Positions 1 through 9,719 are shown, counted from the first letter of the stretch. The stretch: DNA of 64,000 bases from Chryseobacterium indoltheticum (GCF_003815915.1 NZ_CP033929.1:1054001-1118000), one strand, 5' to 3'. Made by a program: numbers and translations. Notes: generated by a model not told the origin, from the letters alone.

Positions 1-684
1 TGTCGAATTTACATATCTACTTTTATTAATTTTTATTATTTTACCTTTCATCACAAAGTTTGAAGTTGATTTTATTAATTCAAAACTATAATCTCCTGTA
101 TTATCAGATATTTTAACAATTAATCCAGGCAATCCACTAAATTTGAAAGGACCATATGGAAATGGGATTTCAGTTGCATACCAAGCAACCCAATCTCTCC
201 CCTTAAAATTTACTTCTGCCTTCTTACATTTCAAAGTATTAATTATTTGTGTTTCGTTGACTAATTTCCAATTCTTAATAACGGGAGTATTGTAGTGTAA
301 TACTGATATTCCTACATAGCTGTAATATTTTATAATGTCATTCGTTTGTATAATAACAAAATCGGATTGGATTTTGGGAAACGACTTACCGCGAAAATCG
401 ATAATATTATCACCACCACTTTTAGTAATGGATGTATTGAATTCTTTCGCAAAAACAGAGTCATATTCCAACAATTTTTCACTAATAAAAAAAGCGTGCT
501 GATCGCTTATTTGCAAAGAAAACAATTCCTTATATACAAAGTCTTGGTCTAATTTATTTGGTTTAGACTGTAATAAATAGGTGAAGTTTCCTCTTAAAGA
601 ATCACCTGCGTAATTTTGAGAATAAGAAATACTAATAAAAAAGAGGAAAATAAGGCTTAAAATATTTTTTTTTATAAAGTTCAT
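1..684 (-). CDS. GLPGLI family exported protein (3' end outside window)
   Basis: I read this directly on the minus strand from an ATG at 684; the frame stays open for 228 codons to the window edge, so the C-terminus is missing. It begins with a signal peptide (MNFIKKN, then a hydrophobic stretch ending SISYSQ). The family motif is visible near residue 190 as KFSGLPGLIVKI, preceded by a GRDWVAWYATEIPFPYGPF-like segment, both typical of the Bacteroidetes GLPGLI family. The family is exported and often found near transporters or T9SS genes; its biochemical function is unknown. A terminator lies between it and the next gene upstream, so it is probably transcribed separately. Confidence 0.85.
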   Translation of the reverse strand, partial: MNFIKKNILSLIFLFFISISYSQNYAGDSLRGNFTYLLQSKPNKLDQDFVYKELFSLQISDQHAFFISEKLLEYDSVFAKEFNTSITKSGGDNIIDFRGKSFPKIQSDFVIIQTNDIIKYYSYVGISVLHYNTPVIKNWKLVNETQIINTLKCKKAEVNFKGRDWVAWYATEIPFPYGPFKFSGLPGLIVKISDNTGDYSFELIKSTSNFVMKGKIIKINKSRYVNST

Positions 685-700
685 ATTGGTTTATTTAAAG

Positions 701-735
701 AAAAACTGTCTGAAATTTGTTAATTTTCAGACAGT
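701..735 (-). terminator. Rho-independent terminator of the small exported protein gene
   Basis: An 11-bp perfect stem (705-715 with 725-735) is followed, read on the minus strand, by a T run (complement of 701-705). It lies just after the stop codon at 744 and before the GLPGLI start. Confidence 0.75.
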
Positions 736-743
736 ACACTATT

Positions 744-1043
744 TTAAGGCTGAAGTCCTGAACTATTTGAAAGGCCAGTCTTACCTGAACAATAATTACG
801 TTCTATCGCAGCAGCCCATTCTTGAACTTGCCATATAGTCCAGTTAGGCTGTGTAGTTTGAGCACTTACACCACATGAAGTTGTAGCATACCATGTTCCT
901 TCTGGCGGTGTTACAGATTTTATCTTTTCTATTTTTATTGTTTTTGAACTTATTTTCTTTGCCTTTTCAGTTTTTGAAATTGCTGTATGTGCACTTACTG
1001 CACCAGTTACTAAAATAGCGGTTAATAAAGTTATTTTTTTCAT
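744..1043 (-). CDS. Small exported hypothetical protein with two cysteines
   Basis: 99 residues from the ATG at 1043; a longer frame to 1079 exists, but only the inner start gives a clean signal peptide (MKKITLLTAILVTGAVSAHTA). After a lysine-rich linker comes a compact C-terminal part, TWYATTSCGVSAQ ... WTIWQVQEWAAAIERNYC, with two cysteines that could form a disulfide. I do not recognise the family. It lies divergent from the tyrosine recombinase and has its own terminator. Function unknown; an exported short protein or peptide is the most that can be said. Confidence 0.65.
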   Translation of the reverse strand: MKKITLLTAILVTGAVSAHTAISKTEKAKKISSKTIKIEKIKSVTPPEGTWYATTSCGVSAQTTQPNWTIWQVQEWAAAIERNYCSGKTGLSNSSGLQP

Positions 1044-1295
1044 TTTGTTTAAAATATATAAATCCTTACTTATATGCAAAATCTAAAACTTTTTTAGATT
1101 TTCACTTTACTCAAAAGAATAGGGAAGGATGTTCAGGAAGTCCGCCCTTGTTGTAAGATAAGCTATTTGGAATCTTTTACTATTATTTCGAAGCGTTCTC
1201 ATTATTTTCAGGTTCATCAATCTGTGTTTTTAGTTGCAAAAGTGATATCCGGAGAACGTTCCTTATAAAATATCGTACAATGTCTAAATTTACAT

Positions 1296-1331
1296 ATTGC
1301 GCTAATACGCATTATACACAATTGCGCTAAT
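1296..1331. repeat. 11-bp direct repeat upstream of the recombinase gene
   Basis: ATTGCGCTAAT occurs at 1296-1306 and again at 1321-1331, 25 bp start to start. The copies lie in the roughly 370-bp gap (1044-1410) between the divergent small exported gene and the recombinase. The rest of this gap holds a short hairpin at 1078-1102 and no gene that I can see. The repeats could be recombinase or regulator binding sites; this is inference. Confidence 0.5.
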
Positions 1332-1410
1332 GTTGTTCTGTTTTTCTTTTATCTACCTGTAAATCATTAAATTAATTTTTTTATATTTGGATAAACGCAC
1401 AAACCTTACG

Positions 1411-2247
1411 ATGAATAAAAATTATGTAGAAGATTTCGCTACAATGTTGCGCCTTCAGCGATATGCAGAAAGCAGTATCAAAACTTATACTTCCCATTTA
1501 TCTTATTTTTTGAAACTTTCTGCAAAATATGACCCCGAAGATATTACACAAAAACAATTGGAAGACTTTGTCATCTGGCTTGTTGAAAAGAAGAAAGTAG
1601 GAATGTCTTATCAAAAAGCAATGATTGCTACTATTGGGAAATTCTATAAGGAAACTTTTCAAAGGCCAGTTAATTTAAAACATCTTTATCCTCAAAGAAA
1701 TGTTGTAAATAAATTACCAAAGTTTTTAACTAAGATGGAAGTGAAAAAGATTTTAAATTCTATTTCCAACATAAAGCATAAAGCTATTCTTACAACGATT
1801 TATTCGTGTGGTCTCAGATTAGGCGAATTATTAGAACTAAAAAAGTCAGATATAAAGACAGAACAAAATATTGTGCTCATCAGACAAGTAAAAGGAAAAA
1901 AAGATAGAGTAGTAACGCTCTCTCCCAAACTTATTGAGTTGTTGAGAGAATATTATAAAATCTATAATCCTAAAAAATATCTATTTGAAGGTTCCGAAAA
2001 TGAAAAGTATTCTCAACGCAGTGTACAGCAAATAATGAAATCTTCTTTGAAAAAATCAGGTGTAGCATCTCCTGCATCTGTTCATACTCTAAGACATTCC
2101 TACGCGACTCATCTCTTGGAAAATGGTGTAGATATCAAAATTATCAAAGAACTTTTAGGCCATAATAGTATAAAGACTACAGAAATCTACATTCACATCA
2201 TGGATGTGATAAAATCTCGAGTACGAAGTCCACTGGATATTTTATAA
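1411..2247 (+). CDS. Tyrosine recombinase (XerC/D-IntI-like site-specific integrase)
   Basis: 278 residues from ATG 1411; an in-frame TTG at 1387 is less likely. Residues 1-90 form the SAM-like core-binding domain and the remainder the catalytic domain. The catalytic set is complete: R136 (CGLRLGELLEL), K163 (VKGKKDR), H225 and R228 (HTLRHSYATH), H251 (LLGHN) and nucleophile Y260 (TEIYIH). The tail VRSPLDIL matches the C-terminal end of integron integrases such as IntI1, but the extra segment IntI proteins carry between catalytic patches II and III is absent and the protein is shorter. It is a stand-alone gene with no excisionase or other phage gene nearby, facing groEL across a shared terminator. 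The chromosomal XerC/XerD role cannot be excluded but is less likely for a lone copy beside small divergent genes. Confidence 0.88.
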   Translation: MNKNYVEDFATMLRLQRYAESSIKTYTSHLSYFLKLSAKYDPEDITQKQLEDFVIWLVEKKKVGMSYQKAMIATIGKFYKETFQRPVNLKHLYPQRNVVNKLPKFLTKMEVKKILNSISNIKHKAILTTIYSCGLRLGELLELKKSDIKTEQNIVLIRQVKGKKDRVVTLSPKLIELLREYYKIYNPKKYLFEGSENEKYSQRSVQQIMKSSLKKSGVASPASVHTLRHSYATHLLENGVDIKIIKELLGHNSIKTTEIYIHIMDVIKSRVRSPLDIL

Positions 2248-2253
2248 AATAAA

Positions 2254-2282
2254 AAAACCGCTCAGAAAATCTGAACGGTTTT
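2254..2282. terminator. Bidirectional terminator between recombinase gene and groEL
   Basis: Hairpin AAACCG-CTCAGA / TCTGA-ACGGTTT with one bulge, an A tract on the 5' side and T residues on the 3' side. It lies between two convergent genes. Confidence 0.7.
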
Positions 2283-2310
2283 AAATTTATATTGCCTCGG
2301 TCGCTGACCG

Positions 2311-3942
<1,632 letters not shown>

Positions 3943-3943
3943 T

Positions 3944-3990
3944 TAGCTTTTGGCGATTTGCTTTTGGCTTTTGGCTTTAGCAATTCGCAA
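3944..3990. repeat. Degenerate GCTTTTGGC repeats bordering the inserted four-helix-bundle gene
   Basis: GCTTTTGGC-like units occur at least three times in 47 bp. Related units in opposite orientation (GAAGCCAATAGC, 4395-4406) lie on the other side of the four-helix-bundle gene, so the insert has loosely inverted ends. Confidence 0.5.
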
Positions 3991-4007
3991 GTTTATTGTT
4001 AATGTTT

Positions 4008-4365
4008 TTAATTTTGTCTTAGCTTATTCCATAAGGAAACAAGCTTCTTTTTTAATATTGTTAACTCTTCAAAAAGATCTCGATAATCACTTTCGTTGAT
4101 ATATTCTAAATCTTTAGCTAGAATTAATTGGTTTTCAGCTTCATTAGATGATCCTAAAGCAATATTGATAAAATTAGCAAATTCTTTATCTGAATTTCTA
4201 CCAATTCCTTCCGAAATATTATATCCTATTGAAGCAAATGATCTTCTGATCTGAGAGGTCAATTCAAAAATTTCTTCCTTTGGAAAAGTTTTTAGTTGAA
4301 GTATAAATTTTTAAAGTTATTTGATGACTTAATTGCCAAACTTCAAATTTTTTAAAATCTCTCAT
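4008..4365 (-). pseudogene. Four helix bundle protein (S23/IVP-like), broken by a 1-base frameshift
   Basis: An 84-codon open frame (4262-4008) matches most of the four-helix-bundle (TIGR02436, 23S intervening-sequence) family: TSQIRRSFASIGYNISEGIGR and SSNEAENQLILAK. The usual N-terminus is found upstream in another frame, from ATG 4365: MRDFKKFEVWQLSHQITLKI. The frames join if one base is removed from the AAAA run at 4284-4287 (plus strand), which restores KNFPKEEIFELTSQIRR. The gene is therefore either a pseudogene or a sequencing/assembly error at a homopolymer. It sits between groES and groEL, flanked by repeats. Family members are small helical proteins of unknown function, often associated with mobile or intervening sequences. 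Confidence 0.8.
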
Positions 4366-4379
4366 ACTAATTTTCATGC

Positions 4380-4412
4380 ATTAAGCCATCAGCTAGAAGC
4401 CAATAGCAAAAA
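4380..4412. repeat. Degenerate AGCC repeats at the groES side of the insertion
   Basis: AAGCCATCAGC-TAGAAGCCAATAGC-AAAAAGC: short repeated units related, in inverted orientation, to those at 3944-3990. They directly abut the groES stop codon. Confidence 0.45.
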
Positions 4413-4416
4413 GCAG

Positions 4417-4695
4417 TTACCCGATTACACCAAGTAAATCTGCCTCTTTTACGATTAAGAAATCTTTTCCGTCTAATTTTAATTCAGAACCTGAATATTT
4501 TCCATAAAGAACTTTGTCACCTACCTGTACAGTTGTAGGCTCATCTTTTTTACCAGGACCTACTGCTACTACTGTACCTTCTTGAGGTTTTTCTTTCGCA
4601 GTGTCTGGGATAATAATACCTGAAGCTGTTTTAGTTTCTGCAGCGATCGGCTCGATCAAAACTCTGTCTGCTAAGGGTTTAAAGTTTACTGACAT
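4417..4695 (-). CDS. groES: Co-chaperonin GroES (Hsp10)
   Basis: 92 residues, normal length. GroES caps the GroEL ring. Recognisable parts are [12 protein letters not shown] at the N-terminus, the mobile loop around [20 protein letters not shown], and the conserved KVLYGKYSG. The leader to ATG 4695 has no Shine-Dalgarno sequence. It is the first gene of the groES-[4HB remnant]-groEL unit. No CIRCE element (TTAGCACTC-N9-GAGTGCTAA) is present upstream, so HrcA control is unlikely. Confidence 0.97.
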   Translation of the reverse strand: MSVNFKPLADRVLIEPIAAETKTASGIIIPDTAKEKPQEGTVVAVGPGKKDEPTTVQVGDKVLYGKYSGSELKLDGKDFLIVKEADLLGVIG

Positions 4696-4741
4696 AATAT
4701 ATTTTATTTTTTAATTATTTCTGTGTTGTAATTCTCTAAAT

Positions 4742-4807
4742 GCGTGCCAACCAACTGTAAGTAGATTTTTGGCAGATTTTTTTTTTAAGATGTGAAATTT
4801 TGGCAGA
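4742..4807. promoter_or_regulatory. Three TTGGCA-type motifs upstream of groES
   Basis: TTGGCACG reads on the minus strand (4743-4750), and TTTTGGCAGA reads on the plus strand at 4767-4776 and 4798-4807, the last two 31 bp apart, about three helical turns. TTGGCACG resembles a sigma-54 -24 box, but no matching -12 TTGC follows. The motifs lie between groES and a divergent gene. A regulatory role is inferred only from the arrangement. Confidence 0.35.
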
Positions 4808-4869
4808 AAAAAAATGTTTAAGATATTGGAAAAAAGCTTATTTTTAAAAAAAATACAAATACTTTTAGA

Positions 4870-5430
4870 ATGAAAAAATTATTAATTACTGCTGCAGTTG
4901 CAGCGATGACTTTTTTAGGTGCAAATTCTTATGCACAAAGTGTTCAGGAGCCTGAATTTATTGGAGAATGTATGGTTTTAAAATCTGGTGGTGATGCAGA
5001 ACTTTTAGAAAAGCATGTAACACAAACGCGATCTGCCATGAATGCCGGAATGGTAATTACAGGTTTCGGAAGTGTAAAAGCTAAATTACAGATTGAAGGC
5101 TGTTGTTCGAAAACAAAATTAAAACCTGATAATATTCAGTTTATTGTGAGAGCTGTGGATAACAATACAGATCCGATGGCAATTGTGAAAATTTTTGAAT
5201 TTGATTCTAATAAAAGGTATAGAAGAGCGGAAGTAGCTTCTACCAATAATTGGGGAACTACTAAAACAAATAAATTACACTATTTGAATTTTACAGCAAA
5301 AAAGTATGGAAATAGTTCTTATTTGATTACATTAATAGATAAACCTGCAGGTGAGTATGGAATTACAATCACAAATCCCAATTCACTTGATGAAAAAAGT
5401 ACAATTGTATCCACTTTTTCAATTTTGTAG
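4870..5430 (+). CDS. Exported hypothetical protein
   Basis: 186 residues. A clear Sec signal peptide (MKKLLITAAVAAMTFLGANSYAQ) is followed by a globular part without a motif I recognise. It has a CC pair and another cysteine (GECMVLKSG, EGCCSKTKL) and an NLDEK-type C-terminus rich in beta-prone residues. Probably periplasmic or surface located. Transcribed divergently from groES and closed by a strong terminator, so it is a single-gene unit. Function unknown. Confidence 0.75.
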   Translation: MKKLLITAAVAAMTFLGANSYAQSVQEPEFIGECMVLKSGGDAELLEKHVTQTRSAMNAGMVITGFGSVKAKLQIEGCCSKTKLKPDNIQFIVRAVDNNTDPMAIVKIFEFDSNKRYRRAEVASTNNWGTTKTNKLHYLNFTAKKYGNSSYLITLIDKPAGEYGITITNPNSLDEKSTIVSTFSIL

Positions 5431-5451
5431 TTAATTTCAATGCTATTAAAA

Positions 5452-5488
5452 AAATAGACTGTCTTTAAGAGACAGTCTATTTTTTTTA
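5452..5488. terminator. Strong hairpin terminator, usable on both strands
   Basis: AAATAGACTGTCT pairs with AGACAGTCTATTT around a short loop, then eight T residues. It ends the exported-protein gene; the M1 peptidase stop codon (5486) lies at its edge on the other strand. Confidence 0.85.
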
Positions 5489-7864
5489 CTTTTTATTTCC
5501 TGCAGCCTGCATCGGATTAACCTTTCCATTGGCGCCACCTCTTACTGTTCCGTTTTGCTTTTCTTTGAAAACCTGGAATTTTGAAGTCTCAGAAGAGCTG
5601 CCGTCATTGCTCCAGAAATTGTTTGAAGTATCAATATCTGCCGTTTCTCTCATCGGATCAAGCTGAATTGATTTTAATTTTTTGTCAAAATAAAACGTCT
5701 TCGAAATTTTTTTCTCGTTATGTCTCCAGATTTGAGCTGACGATTTATCTTTTAATTTTGAACCGTCTTCAAAGGTAAATTCCAAAATAACAGGCATTAC
5801 CAAACCTCCTTTGTTTACAAAATCAATTTGATAGGCTGTGATATTTTTTAATTTATCCTGGTCTTTTTTTTCTAAAGCTACACTACCTTCAGTTTTGAAG
5901 CTGTACTCTTTTTTGGTATCTACTTTTTCCTGACCGCGGTCATAACGGTAATAGAAATCTTGCAGATCTTGATCTTTTTCTACTTCAAATGCAATTGTTT
6001 TATCTTCTTTATTTCTGATTTTTGAAATATCCTCAAACTCATTCTGCAAAGGTTTTTCAACATTATATTTCGTTTCGTTAGCTTCTTTTACAGTATTGAA
6101 ATCAGGATTTGCAATGGTCACTTTATCGATGGCAATATCTACCGGATCTGTTCCGTAAAACCATCCTCTCCAGAACCAGTCTAGATCTTCACCGCTTGCA
6201 TCCTCCATCGTTCTGAAAAAATCTGCAGGCTCAGGATGTTTAAAAGCCCATCTTTTAGAATATGTTTTAAATGCTTTGTCGAAAAGTTCTCTTCCCATAA
6301 TCGTTTCACGAAGAATATTCAATCCTGTTGCAGGTTTTGAATAAGCATTCGGACCAAACTGAATAATGTTTTCAGAATTACTCATGATGGGTTCCAGCTG
6401 ATCTTTCGGAAGTTTCATATAATCAACAATCGTCCAGGCCGGGCCACGTTTTGAAGGGAATTTATTATCCCATTTTTCTTCCGTTAAATATTCGGTGAAC
6501 GTATTTAAACCTTCATCCATCCAGCTCCATTGTCTTTCGTCTGAATTGATGATCATTGGGAAAAAGTTGTGCCCAACTTCATGAATAATCACACCGATCA
6601 TTCCGTTTTTGGTACCTTCAGAATAAGTTCCGTCTTTTTCTGTTCTTCCAAAATTGAAACAGATCATCGGATATTCCATTCCGTTGGAAGCTTCCACAGA
6701 TTGTGCAACCGGATAAGGATATGGAATTGTGAATTCTGAATATGTTTTAATTGTATGCGCGATAGCTTTTGTAGAATATTTTCTGTATAAACCATAAGCT
6801 TCTTTTGGATAGAAACTCATTGCCATTACTTTATTATTGTTTTCGGGAATCGTAACACCCATTGCATCCCAAACAAATTTTCTTGAAGAAGTCCATGCAA
6901 AATCTCTCACGTCTTTCGCTTCAAAAACCCAAGTTTTTCTTTGTTTTGAATGATTTTTTTCTGCTTTTTTAGCTTCATCCAAAGTAACAATTTCTACAGG
7001 TTCAGTAGAATTCTGAGATTTTTTATATCTTGATAATTGTTCAGAAGTTAAAACCTGATCGTAATTTTTACATTCACCGGTTCCGCCAATAATGTGATCA
7101 GCAGGAACATTCATCGAAACTTTATAATTTCCAAAAACTAAAGCAAATTCGCCTCTTCCTGTAAACTGATGATTTTGCCATCCCTGAAAATCGCTGTACA
7201 CGCACATTCTTGGGAACCATTGCGTAATCGTATAAAGATCGTTTCCATCTTCTGCGAAATTTTCATAACCGCCACGACCGCCCATTTGTATACGATTCGG
7301 AATATTGTAATTCCAATCAACCTTAAAGATAAATTTTTCACCTTTTTTAAGAACTTTAGGCAAATCAATACGCATCATGGTTTTGTTGACAGTATATTTC
7401 AAAGGATTTCCTGAAGCATCGGTTACTTTTTCCAAATTAACGCCGTATCCATTATCTTTTGTAGGGATATCTGTAGTCTTTAACTGCTGATCATTTAAAG
7501 ATTTCGGAAGAGTAGCAGAAAATTGGTAATCTGCTTTTTTGACTGTCGATTGTTGGTTCTCATCCAACTGTAACCAAATGTAATCTAAATCATCGGGTGA
7601 ATTATTGTGATAGGTAACCGTTTCAGAGCCTTTAAGATTTCTTTTATCTTCATCTAAATATGCGGTGATGTCGTAATCTGCCCTGTTTTGCCAATATGCC
7701 TGTCCCGGAGCTCCGGAAGCTGTTCTGTAAACATTAGGTGTGGGAAGAATGGTTCCCAGTTGCTCAAATCTGTTTCCGTGGTTGCTACCCGGATTGTTTT
7801 GAATATTTTGAGCAAAAGCACCGATATAAAATAGAACTGAAAGTGCAGCAACTTTAAATTTCAT
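5486..7864 (-). CDS. M1 family (gluzincin) metallopeptidase, exported
   Basis: 792 residues with a signal peptide (MKFKVAALSVLFYIGAFAQ). The zinc site HEVGH at 428-432 is followed 18 residues later by the third ligand E451 in WMDEGLNTFTEY, the M1 aminopeptidase arrangement. An N-terminal beta domain precedes it, and a long C-terminal part ends in a low-complexity GKVNPMQAAGNKK tail. It would act as a zinc aminopeptidase in the periplasm or outside the cell. The HxlR gene ends 11 bp upstream on the same strand, so co-transcription is possible. In flavobacteria such M1 enzymes often lie close to HupE/UreJ and DUF6702 genes, as here. Confidence 0.92.
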   Translation of the reverse strand: MKFKVAALSVLFYIGAFAQNIQNNPGSNHGNRFEQLGTILPTPNVYRTASGAPGQAYWQNRADYDITAYLDEDKRNLKGSETVTYHNNSPDDLDYIWLQLDENQQSTVKKADYQFSATLPKSLNDQQLKTTDIPTKDNGYGVNLEKVTDASGNPLKYTVNKTMMRIDLPKVLKKGEKFIFKVDWNYNIPNRIQMGGRGGYENFAEDGNDLYTITQWFPRMCVYSDFQGWQNHQFTGRGEFALVFGNYKVSMNVPADHIIGGTGECKNYDQVLTSEQLSRYKKSQNSTEPVEIVTLDEAKKAEKNHSKQRKTWVFEAKDVRDFAWTSSRKFVWDAMGVTIPENNNKVMAMSFYPKEAYGLYRKYSTKAIAHTIKTYSEFTIPYPYPVAQSVEASNGMEYPMICFNFGRTEKDGTYSEGTKNGMIGVIIHEVGHNFFPMIINSDERQWSWMDEGLNTFTEYLTEEKWDNKFPSKRGPAWTIVDYMKLPKDQLEPIMSNSENIIQFGPNAYSKPATGLNILRETIMGRELFDKAFKTYSKRWAFKHPEPADFFRTMEDASGEDLDWFWRGWFYGTDPVDIAIDKVTIANPDFNTVKEANETKYNVEKPLQNEFEDISKIRNKEDKTIAFEVEKDQDLQDFYYRYDRGQEKVDTKKEYSFKTEGSVALEKKDQDKLKNITAYQIDFVNKGGLVMPVILEFTFEDGSKLKDKSSAQIWRHNEKKISKTFYFDKKLKSIQLDPMRETADIDTSNNFWSNDGSSSETSKFQVFKEKQNGTVRGGANGKVNPMQAAGNKK

Positions 7865-7875
7865 AGTTAATATTT

Positions 7876-8247
7876 TTAATTGTTTTCAGGAAAAGCTAAC
7901 CACCAGTCTTCCATTGATTTTATAATAGGCAAAAAGGCAATCCCTTTTTCTGTTAATTTATATTCTACTCTCGGAGGAATTTCAGCATAAGCAATTCTCA
8001 AAATAAGACCGTCATTTTCCAATTCTTTTAAAATCGTGGTTAATGTTCCCTGTGCTAAATTATCTAATTCCCGCTTCAGAACTCCGAATCTTTTTGGGCA
8101 TTCATTAGCGATAATTTTTATCAGAGAAATCTTCCATTTTCCATTGATCATCTTCAAAGCGTGCTCTGCGTAGCAATTATTTGCCAGAAAAAGGAAATTT
8201 TCTGTACAGCTAACGGTTTCATTATCAGAATTAGTATTAAAATTCAT
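7876..8247 (-). CDS. HxlR family winged-helix transcriptional regulator
   Basis: 123 residues. The order typical of the family is present: a CYAEHALKMINGKWK segment, the recognition region RFGVLKRELDNLAQGTLTTILKELENDGL and the wing RVEYKLTEKG. It is transcribed divergently from an MFS exporter with 80 bp between starts, the usual layout for a repressor of the neighbouring efflux gene. A 13-bp perfect palindrome covers its own start codon, suggesting autoregulation. Two cysteines near the N-terminus (14 and 24) could sense electrophiles or redox change, as in some HxlR proteins; that is inference. Confidence 0.9.
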   Translation of the reverse strand: MNFNTNSDNETVSCTENFLFLANNCYAEHALKMINGKWKISLIKIIANECPKRFGVLKRELDNLAQGTLTTILKELENDGLILRIAYAEIPPRVEYKLTEKGIAFLPIIKSMEDWWLAFPENN

Positions 8248-8257
8248 ACTGAGTATG
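8245..8257. promoter_or_regulatory. Palindrome CATACT-G-AGTATG over the HxlR start codon
   Basis: A perfect 6-1-6 inverted repeat that includes the HxlR ATG (8245-8247 on the plus strand) in the HxlR-MFS intergenic region. A candidate HxlR operator. Confidence 0.45.
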
Positions 8258-8271
8258 TTTTTCTTACCTAC

Positions 8272-8302
8272 TTGACAGCAGGATTTGAGGTTCTTACTTT
8301 TG
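8272..8302 (+). promoter_or_regulatory. Bacteroidetes-type promoter for the MFS exporter
   Basis: TTG at 8272-8274, a 20-base spacer, and TACTTTTG at 8295-8302 fit TTG-N19/20-TAnnTTTG. The start codon follows 25 bp downstream. Confidence 0.6.
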
Positions 8303-8327
8303 AAGTCGTAAAGTTAAAATATTATCA

Positions 8328-9719
8328 ATGAAAATGAGAAATTTTCGAGAGTTTAACAAATGGCTGAGTTTAATAGTCATTTCGATGTCAATTTTTTTAT
8401 GTATTCTGGATCTTTTCATTGTTAATATTGCAATACCATCCATCAAAAATTCTATCAACGCAAGTACCGCCGAAACGCAGTTTATAATCGTCTTTTATAT
8501 TATCGGCTACGGTGCTTTTCTGATTACGGGAAGTAAAATAGGGAACAAATATGGGCATAAGAAAATCTTTATAGTTTCCATGTTCAGCTTTATGGTGTTT
8601 TCATTTTTTTGTGGAAATGCTACTTCTGCAACAGCATTGAATGTAAGTCGGCTTTTTCAGGGGATTTCGGCTGCTTTTATGGTTCCGCAAGGCGTTGCCT
8701 TAATATCGAATGTTTTTAAAATTGAAGAAGAAAGAGTGAAAGCTTTAGGTATTTATGGTGCAATTGCAGGAATCGCCTCGGTTATAGGACAGGTTTTAGG
8801 AGGTGTAATTCCTGATCTTCATTTGAGTTTTGATGCGTGGCGACTTGTTTTCTTTATTAATATTCCAATTGCAATTTTGGTCATTATTTTGGCTAATAAA
8901 TATCTTAAAGAAGTTGAAATTAAAGGAAAAGAATCTATACAAATCTTTCCACAAATGATATTGATTATTCTCCTGATTGTTTTGATGTATGCAATTGTCA
9001 TCAGTGGTGAAGAAGGTTGGAGGACAAATAATATTCTGTTACTGCTTTTATCTTTAACCGGTTTGATTCTTTTTATTTTAAATCAAAAAAGGAAATTTAA
9101 AAAGGGAAAAGAGGTTTTGATCAATATGAAACCTTTTTTATATCAAAGTTTTAAAATTGCACTTTTAGCAGCCGTAACTTATTATCTGGTTCAGGATTCT
9201 TATTTTTTCATCAATGCCAATTTTTTTGAAGAACATCATCATTTGAGCTCTACAAAAACAGGGTTATTGTTTGCCTGCCAAGGAATTGGCTATGTTTTAG
9301 CATCTTTATTATCGGTGAGATTTTTAAATAAATATCAGGAGAAATTTATTGTTTTCGGTTTACTGATCATGGTTTTAGGACTTGTTGGTCATATTTATGC
9401 AGTTAATACACCAGCCATAAATTTATCAATTATTTCTGTGGTTTTATTCTTTTACGGAATAGGATGCGGAATTGTTTTGCCTTCTATGTTTACCAACGCA
9501 ATGAGAAAATTACCTGTTTCAATTACTTCGCTTGCAACAGGAGTTTATTTGACGATACAACAAATTTCTATTGGATTTGGGGTAAGTTTGGTGGGAGGAA
9601 TTTATTTTAATCTTGATAATGGATATTTAATGGCAACCTGCGTAATGATTTTTTTATTATTGATTACGATAAGTATATTTTTAATTTCAGATGTTAGCTT
9701 AAAAAGGAATTCTCTCTAA
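8328..9719 (+). CDS. MFS drug exporter, DHA2 (EmrB/QacA-like) family
   Basis: 463 residues with about 14 hydrophobic segments, as in the 14-TMS DHA2 group. The family pattern is visible: ILDLFIVNIAIPSIKNSI in TM1, then the loop GSKIGNKYGHKK, and the antiporter-motif-like region around GAIAGIASVIGQVLGGVI. It should be a proton-driven inner-membrane exporter; the substrate cannot be read from sequence. It is divergent from an HxlR gene, which probably controls it. Its end overlaps the convergent HupE/UreJ gene by 21 bp. A second Met (8334) is an alternative start. Confidence 0.9.
   Translation: MKMRNFREFNKWLSLIVISMSIFLCILDLFIVNIAIPSIKNSINASTAETQFIIVFYIIGYGAFLITGSKIGNKYGHKKIFIVSMFSFMVFSFFCGNATSATALNVSRLFQGISAAFMVPQGVALISNVFKIEEERVKALGIYGAIAGIASVIGQVLGGVIPDLHLSFDAWRLVFFINIPIAILVIILANKYLKEVEIKGKESIQIFPQMILIILLIVLMYAIVISGEEGWRTNNILLLLLSLTGLILFILNQKRKFKKGKEVLINMKPFLYQSFKIALLAAVTYYLVQDSYFFINANFFEEHHHLSSTKTGLLFACQGIGYVLASLLSVRFLNKYQEKFIVFGLLIMVLGLVGHIYAVNTPAINLSIISVVLFFYGIGCGIVLPSMFTNAMRKLPVSITSLATGVYLTIQQISIGFGVSLVGGIYFNLDNGYLMATCVMIFLLLITISIFLISDVSLKRNSL

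Noticed and set aside
744..1410. A true integron
   Set aside because: The recombinase lacks the IntI-specific insertion, and no paired attC-like sites with GTTRRRY cores were found between the adjacent genes.
4735..4750. Sigma-54 promoter upstream of groES
   Set aside because: TTGGCACG fits the -24 box, but the expected TTGC at -12 reads TAGA, so the match is incomplete.
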